This document shows positions 1 to 5,462 of a DNA stretch of 5,631 bases, piece after piece. Numbering within the stretch: the first letter of the stretch is position 1; each line of letters opens with the position of its first letter. A program made the translations under genes and the position numbers. Under the pieces are notes generated by a model, which saw nothing but the letters and a program-made list of their open reading frames with translations, was not told the origin of the DNA and searched no databases. Where the stretch lies: contig DITM01000058.1 in the NCBI GenBank assembly GCA_002422845.1, forward strand, positions 21,725 through 27,355. The letters run 5' to 3'. This DNA comes from Candidatus Paracaedibacteraceae bacterium UBA6184 (GTDB lineage Bacteria > Pseudomonadota > Alphaproteobacteria > UBA6184).

Positions 1-90
1 ATTCTCATGGATAATTTTATGGGTGTTAAGTTTGTGTATTTGCGCCAAAATGCGGGTACGGCACTTAAGGCCCAAGTGGTTTTTGACTAG
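1..90 (+). CDS. C-terminal end of an unidentified protein (5' truncated by window edge)
   Basis: An open frame runs in from the left edge and ends at TAG 88-90, giving 29 residues that end in KAQVVFD. ATG codons at 7 and 19 lie in frame, but neither has a clear ribosome binding site, so this is more likely the tail of a longer gene than a tiny ORF. The alternating hydrophobic pattern (VKFVYLRQ, ALKAQVVFD) suggests beta strands. The next gene's Shine-Dalgarno sequence overlaps this stop, which places it in the same phage operon. No family can be assigned from this fragment. Confidence 0.6.
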   Translation: MLMDNFMGVKFVYLRQNAGTALKAQVVFD

Positions 91-93
91 GAG
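89..93 (+). promoter_or_regulatory. Ribosome binding site fixing a TTG start
   Basis: AGGAG lies 6 bases before TTG 100-102 and overlaps the stop of the preceding gene. There is no in-frame ATG until codon 58, and the stop at 88-90 blocks any upstream extension, so this site decides the non-ATG start and suggests translational coupling. Confidence 0.75.
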
Positions 94-99
94 TCAACC

Positions 100-2196
100 T
101 TGCGTTATCGCGACTCCGTTAGACAATTACTTTTAATTGAAAAGAATATTGGCGCTCTTCTGCTATTAGAGGACGTTATTGAGCCTACCCTAGACTCGAT
201 TAATCGCCTAATTGACGTATTGACGGGTGTTGGCGGGCAGTTGCGCGAGTCGTCCCTTGGCGTTATTTCGCGAATGGTTAACAACAAGAAAACGCTTAAT
301 ATTCGTGAATTAGATGTGCGAATTTATGCATCAAAACAGAAGTTAGAACAATTAAATGAAGACTTAAAAAAATTAGAAGGTCCAAACGGAGAACAGGATG
401 AGGACGACCCCAATGTTCAGCAGTTTAGGGGCGAAATCAGCGGGTTAAAACAGAGCATTAAAGTGATGACAGACAAAAAGAAACTGGTTCAACAAAGTTT
501 ATATAGTTTGGGAACACAGAATCTTTTATTTAAGTTGGCGTTTGCCCGCATGAACGAAATAGCGACTCAGTTTGGTGGCAAGGACTTTCCAGTTGAGCCA
601 ATTGTGGCACCACCTGATTTGGGCGATATATCAGACACCGACACCTTACCTAATGTTCAGCCCGCAGAACAAGAATTAGATACCGTATTTGTCAGACTTA
701 GCAAAGAGTTTCAGCGCTCTGTTGAGGGTGCCAATGACCGGTATTTTAGGGCGCAAAAGAAGGCTGGTATCGGCGGGTTATTTATACAAGAAGTTTTTAA
801 CGATGGTGTAATGTGGTTAGAAAATACAAAGCAACGTATAGAACAGGCTCAAGATCCCGATTTTGCCAAAAAGATGCTGGAGTTGGCAAAACGTATTAAT
901 TTAAAGTTTATTATTGAGGTAACACAACAAGAACACACAACAGAAAAAGAGAGAATTAAGCGCGACCTTGGACTACAGTTAAGCGGGGTAAATCTAACAA
1001 AGTTCATAGTCACTCAGAAAATTAGCGATGAGTTTTATGCGCGGGTTCAAGAGATAGTGAAACTTGGCATTTCTACCGTAGTCAAAGGTAAAGATGTTAA
1101 TGATGTTGTTAAGATTTTGCGGCAAATTCCGTCGCATGTGCTTTTGGATGTGGCGTCTGAGGATCCTGCGACTCGTAAACATTTCGCAGATGTTTCACTA
1201 AGTCCACAAGTACTACCTATTTTAACAAAAGCAATCGAGACATATAAACAAAGATATCCAAATGCTGCCGATCCAGAAAATGAAGTCGCAAAGTTTTTAT
1301 ATGCGCAAAAAATTGGGTTGCAAGGTGCTGCTGATGATATTGCGAATACAGCGCCCATTACGCGGATGGGCCAAGATCCACATGATACCTTAGTGGACCT
1401 ACAAGCGTCAGTACAAACGGACCAAGAGAGAGAGGATTTAGCAAAACTACAAGCGATTATTGACAAGGCCCAAACTACACAGCAATTAGACCAAATTAAA
1501 ACAGCAGTTGTTACGCCGACAAAAAGCGATGAGTTTAATCAAGGTGCAACTACTTTAATTGACTTAAAGCGAGACACCATGGTCACCCCGCCGCATCCTG
1601 ATGCCGTTGGGACTAGTGTCGGTATATCAATTGAGGATGTTGCTGCTAATATCGTGAAAAACGGTGCGGTTACTGATCAGGATATAACAAATGCGGCAAT
1701 TGCGCTAAGAACCGATGATTATGAACTGGTTACGCAACCATTGCTCAAATTGATTGGTAAAAATATTGGGAATAACCCGAATGAGTTTGTAAGGTTCTCA
1801 AATGAGATAACCAAGTCTGCCGCTGATCTAAAGTTTAGAAAAGACTTAAATATAGAGCCAATTAATAGTCAAGATGAGCCATATAAGTTATTGGGTTCTG
1901 ATGAGATTCGCGGCTCCATGGGCGCGAACAATGAACAAGAGTTGACGCAACATTTGATCAATTTACAAAACGGATATGAACAGTTCACCAAGTTGTTAGA
2001 GTGGGAAGGTGGCCATTTTGTGCGCGAGAGATGGAAAGGTATTATTCAGGACAAAACTTGGGAAAAGGTTAACATACAAGACATGGAAAAGTTTGTGAGT
2101 GATTTCGCGAAGAAGAATGAAGTATCTTTAAATATTTTACAAAATAATAAAGATATAAATGGTTTGTTAAATGTATATAAGGTTTTTGTTTCTTAG
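100..2196 (+). CDS. Large helical phage protein, probably virion-associated; C-terminus rewritten by the tnpB insertion
   Basis: A 698-residue protein of unrecognised family. Residues 1-160 look almost wholly helical. They include an amphipathic N-terminus, heptad-like charged segments at about 68-92 and 106-135 that probably form a coiled coil, and an acidic hinge between them (93-104, GEQDEDD). A Pro/Asp-rich linker (about 161-190) leads into a long mixed helical region. No signal peptide, transmembrane segment or enzyme motif is seen. The start is TTG, supported by AGGAG six bases upstream. It sits in a tight run with the structural genes downstream, so a virion or assembly role is inferred from context only. 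The last codons after VYKV appear to come from the inserted element: FVS-stop replaces a reconstructed WSGQ-stop. The protein is essentially full length, so it is probably still functional. Confidence 0.8.
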   Translation: MRYRDSVRQLLLIEKNIGALLLLEDVIEPTLDSINRLIDVLTGVGGQLRESSLGVISRMVNNKKTLNIRELDVRIYASKQKLEQLNEDLKKLEGPNGEQDEDDPNVQQFRGEISGLKQSIKVMTDKKKLVQQSLYSLGTQNLLFKLAFARMNEIATQFGGKDFPVEPIVAPPDLGDISDTDTLPNVQPAEQELDTVFVRLSKEFQRSVEGANDRYFRAQKKAGIGGLFIQEVFNDGVMWLENTKQRIEQAQDPDFAKKMLELAKRINLKFIIEVTQQEHTTEKERIKRDLGLQLSGVNLTKFIVTQKISDEFYARVQEIVKLGISTVVKGKDVNDVVKILRQIPSHVLLDVASEDPATRKHFADVSLSPQVLPILTKAIETYKQRYPNAADPENEVAKFLYAQKIGLQGAADDIANTAPITRMGQDPHDTLVDLQASVQTDQEREDLAKLQAIIDKAQTTQQLDQIKTAVVTPTKSDEFNQGATTLIDLKRDTMVTPPHPDAVGTSVGISIEDVAANIVKNGAVTDQDITNAAIALRTDDYELVTQPLLKLIGKNIGNNPNEFVRFSNEITKSAADLKFRKDLNIEPINSQDEPYKLLGSDEIRGSMGANNEQELTQHLINLQNGYEQFTKLLEWEGGHFVRERWKGIIQDKTWEKVNIQDMEKFVSDFAKKNEVSLNILQNNKDINGLLNVYKVFVS
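2174..2183 (+). repeat. Left copy of 10-bp direct repeat flanking the tnpB unit
   Basis: TATATAAGGT is identical to 3534-3543, exactly 1360 bases downstream; the next base on either side differs. This copy lies inside the upstream gene, spanning its codons for V-Y-K-V near the C-terminus. It marks the left junction of the insertion. Confidence 0.75.
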
Positions 2197-2316
2197 GGTA
2201 CTGCGTTAGATGAACTGCCTCACAGTTAAAGCGATTGGGTTTTCTTTCGTGGGAAGTTGATGAATCATTTTATTGAAGTGAGATGAAGTTTGTTGTAAAG
2301 TGGATAATTAATTGAA
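2197..2316 (+). other. Non-coding left segment of the inserted unit
   Basis: This 120-base gap is far longer than any other in the window and holds no ORF. It contains two small hairpins: AACTG/CAGTT around a CCTCA loop (2213-2227), and CTTTC/GGAAG around a 3-base loop (2244-2256, one G-T pair). Subterminal hairpins are typical of IS200/IS605 left ends, so this is the probable left end plus tnpB leader. The region before tnpB lacks a strong Shine-Dalgarno sequence. A GATAAT at 2303-2308 resembles a -10 box but has no well-spaced -35 partner. Confidence 0.5.
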
Positions 2317-3540
2317 ATGATTCGTAGCACAAAATTATCATTAAAATTTGCAAATCGAGGCAAGCGAGATTTGCTTAATAATTTTATTGGTAAATATCAA
2401 CTCGCAGTTCAAGAGTACATTGATTTAATTTGGGATATGGAAAAGGTACCATCTTTACTACCTAAAACTTTAACAGATAAATGTAGTGTTTTATTGACTG
2501 CAAGGGCTAAGCAAGCGGCTGCAAAGCAGGCCGCAGCTATAGTTAAAGGCACTAAATCCAAGCAGTCAAAGCGTCTATTTATGATAAATAAATTAATAAA
2601 AGAAAACAAATTAGATGAAGCAAAGCGCCTCCAAGATTTTTATAATAAAGTGAAAATATCAAAGCCAAATGTATCGAGTTTAAACTTGTTACTAGATAGT
2701 CGTTTTGTAAAATTCAACGAAGAAACAGAATCGTCATTTGACTCATGGATCACATTGGGTAGTTGTGGCTTTGGTAAAATCGACCTTCCGGTCAAAAAGA
2801 CCAAACATTTCAACAGGTTAAATGCTAAGGGAAAACTATTAGGAAGTGTTTATTTGAGCAGTGATTATATCACGTTGTGTTTTGAGGTAGAAAAACCTAT
2901 AAACAATAACACCAAAACAGTTGGAATTGATATAGGTTGTAACAAAGTTATAAGTTGTTCAAACGGGTTTCAAACGGTCCCAAACAAACATGGTTACGAT
3001 TTAAATAAAATCATTGATTTGTTAAAGAAAAAGAAACCTGGCTCTAAACAGTATCGTAAGGTTTTAAGACATAAAAAGAACTTTATTAACGAGACAATTA
3101 ACCAATTAGATTTAAGCGATGTTAAAGTTTTACAGTTAGAAAAGATTATAAATTTGAAACGTGGTCGTAAGCATCTAGGTAAATTAAATAGTTGGACCTA
3201 CAGAGACATTTTTAGTAAGTTAGAAGGTAAATGTGAGGAATTGAATGTTTCAATTAATCGCGTTAATCCCGCTTACACAAGCAAGAGATGTTTCTTATGT
3301 GGTTATGTTCATAAGGACAATAGACGTGGTGAAGAATTTAAATGTGTGGGTTGCGGATATACGGCTCATGCCGATTTAAACGCAGCCATGAATATTTCCT
3401 TGACTTTGCCAGAGTTAAATTTTGGCGAAGTAAGCACTGACACGCCTTTTTATTGGCTGGTTGGTGAGCAGGAGTCTATAGTCCCTGCTAACAAAAAATA
3501 TATCTTGAAAAAATCTTCAAGACTATTTGTAACTATATAA
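2317..3540 (+). CDS. tnpB: TnpB RNA-guided endonuclease (IS200/IS605 OrfB family)
   Basis: This 407-residue protein has the normal TnpB length. TnpB proteins are guide-RNA-directed DNA nucleases, ancestral to Cas12. The N-terminal half (about 1-195) matches the REC/WED part and has a Lys/Ala-rich stretch, KQAAAKQAAA, at 65-74. The RuvC site looks complete: D205 in TVGIDIG, E275 in VLQLEKI and D353 in HADLNAAMNI. A zinc ribbon is formed by C325/C328 and C343/C346 after the NPAYTSKRC motif. A polar 47-residue tail (361-407) follows the last motif, and its DNA carries hairpins expected of a guide RNA. ATG 2317 is the only good start, with an in-frame TAA at 2305, but its ribosome site is weak. 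The gene is visibly more AT-rich than the phage genes around it, and its TAA stop lies inside the right direct repeat. No tnpA accompanies it. Confidence 0.95.
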   Translation: MIRSTKLSLKFANRGKRDLLNNFIGKYQLAVQEYIDLIWDMEKVPSLLPKTLTDKCSVLLTARAKQAAAKQAAAIVKGTKSKQSKRLFMINKLIKENKLDEAKRLQDFYNKVKISKPNVSSLNLLLDSRFVKFNEETESSFDSWITLGSCGFGKIDLPVKKTKHFNRLNAKGKLLGSVYLSSDYITLCFEVEKPINNNTKTVGIDIGCNKVISCSNGFQTVPNKHGYDLNKIIDLLKKKKPGSKQYRKVLRHKKNFINETINQLDLSDVKVLQLEKIINLKRGRKHLGKLNSWTYRDIFSKLEGKCEELNVSINRVNPAYTSKRCFLCGYVHKDNRRGEEFKCVGCGYTAHADLNAAMNISLTLPELNFGEVSTDTPFYWLVGEQESIVPANKKYILKKSSRLFVTI

Positions 3541-3543
3541 GGT
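3534..3543 (+). repeat. Right copy of 10-bp direct repeat flanking the tnpB unit
   Basis: TATATAAGGT is identical to 2174-2183. It supplies the TAA stop of tnpB (3538-3540). Read in the frame of the upstream 698-residue gene, it continues as Y-K-V-W-S-G-Q-stop, ending exactly at the ATG of the next gene. Confidence 0.75.
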
Positions 3544-3549
3544 GTGGAG
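3542..3549 (+). promoter_or_regulatory. Ribosome binding site for the Pro/Lys/Glu-rich gene
   Basis: The block GTGTGGAG contains GGAG 9 bases before ATG 3559. The same eight bases occur at 4158-4165 before the next gene, which supports ATG 3559 over the GTG at 3544, since that GTG lies within this block. Confidence 0.7.
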
Positions 3550-3556
3550 TGGCCAA

Positions 3557-3561
3557 TAATG
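3557..3561 (+). other. Relic TAATG stop/start overlap of the uninterrupted operon
   Basis: In the frame continued from the 698-residue gene across the repeat, TAA 3557-3559 is the first stop and shares its last A with ATG 3559-3561. One-base TAATG overlaps are common between co-translated phage genes. The insertion now separates the two genes. Confidence 0.6.
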
Positions 3562-4158
3562 AAAATGCATCCTAAACTTCAGCAAATTTTAGAGTCAAAA
3601 AAGAAGCCACCGGTTAAACCTACAGACAGCCCAGAAGAGGCTAAAAAAGAGGAACCGGTTGAGGATGACTTGTTTTCAATTAATAAGAAAAAGGAAGATG
3701 CGCCTCCACCAGTAGAAGAGAAGAAGCCCAAGAAGAAAGCGCCCAAAAAGCCAACTATGGTGGGACAAGCTCAAGACCCAGTCAAAGAAAAGGCTCACGC
3801 AGATACAATGCCAGCACCAGCCACTGAGAAGCCTGTAGAGGCCGCTCTAGAGCCTGATGGTGAGATTCCCCAACCGGAGTCAACCGAAGCGCCACAGGGT
3901 GGTCCTGCGGAGATTGCAGACTCATTAGCCGCAGTTTTTACGGTGAATAAAACAGTACTGGAGTCGCTGAAAAAGGTTCACGAATATTTTTCATTTACTG
4001 GCGCACAAATGGTGTCTGTTGCTGATGACCGCTTTAAGTATTTGGAAGGTGAAATGAAAAAGTTTGATGCGCGAATCGCGAAAATTGAATCTGTGCTTAA
4101 AGGTATAGCGGCCCAGCAGGCTACGCCGCCAGATCCAATGAATCCCGATTTAAGTTAG
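3559..4158 (+). CDS. Pro/Lys/Glu-rich disordered protein with C-terminal coiled coil; unknown function
   Basis: A 199-residue protein whose family I do not recognise. Residues 1-15 (MKMHPKLQQILESKK) look like a short amphipathic helix that could be a docking peptide. Residues 16-115 are low-complexity, with alternating runs of Lys, Glu and Pro (EEKKPKKKAPKKP, DAPPPVEEKK), and are surely disordered. Residues about 120-187 are helical with heptad-like spacing (DSLAAVF...LESLKKVHEYF...FKYLEGEMKKFDARIAKIESVLKGI) and probably oligomerise. There is no cysteine, signal peptide or membrane segment. I chose ATG 3559 over GTG 3544 because GGAG lies 9 bases upstream and the GTG falls inside that site. 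It ends 14 bases before the neck-like gene, so a scaffold, linker or virion accessory role is possible but only inferred. Confidence 0.75.
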   Translation: MKMHPKLQQILESKKKPPVKPTDSPEEAKKEEPVEDDLFSINKKKEDAPPPVEEKKPKKKAPKKPTMVGQAQDPVKEKAHADTMPAPATEKPVEAALEPDGEIPQPESTEAPQGGPAEIADSLAAVFTVNKTVLESLKKVHEYFSFTGAQMVSVADDRFKYLEGEMKKFDARIAKIESVLKGIAAQQATPPDPMNPDLS

Positions 4159-4165
4159 TGTGGAG
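4158..4165 (+). promoter_or_regulatory. Ribosome binding site for the neck-like gene
   Basis: GTGTGGAG begins on the last base of the preceding TAG stop and places GGAG 7 bases before ATG 4173, suggesting coupled translation. Confidence 0.7.
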
Positions 4166-4172
4166 CATATAA

Positions 4173-5459
4173 ATGGCTCATATAGAACTTCAACCCGCTC
4201 CTAAAATTACGCCGCTGGTATTGCCCAGAGAGGGTACTATCGCCAATGTAAACTCGTCTACTTATCCGCTGCCTCAAGAGACATATGCCGATAATGACGA
4301 ATTTAAACAGGCGTGTGTTGAGCAGGTAAAGTATGTTTATTATCAATTAAGCGGCGAGCATTTAGATATTGAATTAACTGAAGGTCAAATTTACGCATTT
4401 TATCAAGATGCGGCACTTGAATTTAATAATATAGTGCTGATGCATCAGGCAAAGAATGTGTTGTCATCTGCTTTAGGTACACAACGCGGCAAGTTTGATC
4501 GTTATGGTAATTTGGTCGCTGAGGCTGGGTTTGTGGCACCGGGTACACATACCGAATTAAAATATCCAAGGTTTGATTTTGGCGTGTCGTATAAAATAGC
4601 GCAGGCAATTGGTGCAGAGGTAGAGGCAAGTGGCGATGTAACATGGTACAAAACAGCCATTCCTTTAGAGGCAGAGGTTCAGGATTATGATCTACAAACT
4701 ATTATCGAGAGTCAAATCGCAGACTCAGAGCATGAATTATATAACATTGTTGATTTAACAAAGGGTGGGAATATTAAGTTTAAGATTAGGCGCGTGTTTT
4801 ACAAGTCTCCACGAACCATGTGGCGCTTTTACGGATTTATGAATGGTGGGCTTAACTTGCTTGGCAACTTAACAAACTATGGTATGTATAATGACGATAG
4901 CAGTTTTGATGTTGTTCCCGCGTGGTCGCAGAAATTGATGAGCCAGATTTTCAAAGATAATATGACGGTGCGCACTAGTCATTATAGTTTTAAAGTTGTT
5001 AATAATAAATTGCGCCTTTACCCTATTCCAGATGGTATTTATCCTTCTTATATGTGGATTGAATTTACGCTGCCCAAAGATGTGTGGGCTGATGAAGGCT
5101 CAGAGTCTGGGGTTAATGGCGTTAATAACTTCAGCAATATACCTTTTGAGAATATTCCATATGATGCGATTAATCCGATTGGTAAAACTTGGATCAAAAA
5201 GTATGCGCTGGCGTTGTCTATGGTGGCGCTGGGTAATGTGCGCTCTAAAATACAGAATATCCCGTTTATCAATGGTAATATCACATTAAACGGTGACTCA
5301 TTGATCAATCAGGGCAAAGAGCAAATTAAGGATTTGAAGGAAACGCTGGCTAAGGACTTGGAAGAGTTGACATATAATAAACTGGCTGAAAACGACAAAA
5401 ATATGGTTAATAATGCTAAGGAAGTTATGGTATTTCCACAAGTATTTTATGTAGGATAG
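4173..5459 (+). CDS. Probable phage neck/head-tail connector-like structural protein
   Basis: A 428-residue protein. Residues 45-88 form two helices around LDIELTEGQIYAFYQDAALEF, which resembles the N-terminal helices of a structural (neck/adaptor-like) family in large T4-like and marine phages. Near the C-terminus, WIKKYALALSMVALGNVRSKI (340-360), then ITLNGDSLINQGKEQIKDLKETL (370-392), matches that family's recurrent pattern of a helix, a glycine turn, LNGD and a long charged helix. The middle (about 105-335) is rich in aromatic residues and beta-prone, with W217, W251 and W295. No enzyme motif or signal peptide is seen. The family link comes from remembered sequence patterns, not a search, so connector versus other virion component stays open. 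It is tightly packed with its neighbours, 3 bases before the next start. Confidence 0.65.
   Translation: MAHIELQPAPKITPLVLPREGTIANVNSSTYPLPQETYADNDEFKQACVEQVKYVYYQLSGEHLDIELTEGQIYAFYQDAALEFNNIVLMHQAKNVLSSALGTQRGKFDRYGNLVAEAGFVAPGTHTELKYPRFDFGVSYKIAQAIGAEVEASGDVTWYKTAIPLEAEVQDYDLQTIIESQIADSEHELYNIVDLTKGGNIKFKIRRVFYKSPRTMWRFYGFMNGGLNLLGNLTNYGMYNDDSSFDVVPAWSQKLMSQIFKDNMTVRTSHYSFKVVNNKLRLYPIPDGIYPSYMWIEFTLPKDVWADEGSESGVNGVNNFSNIPFENIPYDAINPIGKTWIKKYALALSMVALGNVRSKIQNIPFINGNITLNGDSLINQGKEQIKDLKETLAKDLEELTYNKLAENDKNMVNNAKEVMVFPQVFYVG
5453..5456 (+). promoter_or_regulatory. Ribosome binding site of the last, partial gene
   Basis: AGGA lies within the last codons of the neck-like gene, 6 bases before ATG 5463, and fixes the start of the gene that runs off the window. 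Confidence 0.65.
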
Positions 5460-5462
5460 TCA

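Larger units (their letters stand above)
2184..3543 (+). mobile_element. tnpB-only insertion unit (IS200/IS605- or IS607-like, no tnpA)
   Basis: The unit comprises a ~130-base left segment, tnpB, and a right end lying inside the tnpB 3' coding region. It is bounded by the direct repeat TATATAAGGT; here one repeat copy is counted as part of the unit, for 1360 bp. Removing it restores an in-frame upstream gene that overlaps the next start codon as TAATG. No TnpA gene of either the Y1 tyrosine or the serine type is present, so the unit is either mobilised in trans or spread by TnpB-driven homing. Classical IS200/IS605 insertion makes no target duplication, so the repeat is unusual for that mechanism. 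IS607-type serine recombination at a GG core is an alternative, since GG is present in both copies. The exact ends could shift by up to 10 bases. Confidence 0.7.
3408..3553 (+). ncRNA. Candidate TnpB guide RNA (omega-RNA/reRNA) overlapping the tnpB 3' end
   Basis: TnpB guide RNAs typically derive from the 3' end of tnpB plus the element's right end, and the guide is the flanking host DNA. Here three hairpins lie after the last catalytic codon: GGCG/CGCC (3424-3427 with 3443-3446, inner AGT/ACT); AGCAGG/CCTGCT (3467-3472 with 3484-3489, extendable by GTT/AAC at 3460-3462 and 3490-3492); and TCTTGAA/TTCAAGA (3503-3509 with 3516-3522). GCCA 3408-3411 could close a basal stem with TGGC 3454-3457. 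The guide would begin near 3534 or 3544, within the phage gene junction. The 5' boundary, exact guide start and fold are inferred by eye. Confidence 0.5.

Noticed and set aside
88..90. Recoding of TAG as a sense codon, as in some phages
   Set aside because: The long ORFs contain no internal TAG, TAG sits at genuine gene ends next to ribosome sites and starts, and readthrough at 4156 or 2194 would soon stop.
1047..1466. 139-residue open frame on the - strand
   Set aside because: It lies wholly inside the 698-residue gene, opposite to the direction of every other gene, with no support of its own; a coding shadow.
2273..2308. TTGAAG / GATAAT as a sigma70 promoter for tnpB
   Set aside because: The spacing is 24 bases, well beyond the usual 16-18.
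2506..2538. Repeat-like KQAAAKQAAA coding stretch in tnpB
   Set aside because: The DNA copies differ at synonymous sites and the stretch fits an Ala/Lys-rich helix in the recognition domain; not a tandem-repeat array.
3424..3451. GC hairpin followed by five T residues, resembling an intrinsic terminator
   Set aside because: The main stem is only four pairs and lies inside tnpB coding sequence; it fits better as part of the guide-RNA fold, though attenuation cannot be excluded.
3544..3558. GTG 3544 as the start of the Pro/Lys/Glu-rich gene (would add MEWPI)
   Set aside because: The GTG lies inside the GTGTGGAG ribosome site, which serves ATG 3559; in the reconstructed empty allele these bases encode the end of the upstream gene.
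4168..4175. TATAAATG, one base from the T4 late promoter TATAAATA
   Set aside because: It overlaps the start codon of the neck-like gene, so a transcript from it would lack the ribosome site; probably chance in AT-rich DNA.
4996..5289. 97-residue overlapping open frame on the + strand
   Set aside because: An alternative-frame shadow of the neck-like gene; its hydrophobic look comes from shifted codons and it lacks a ribosome site.
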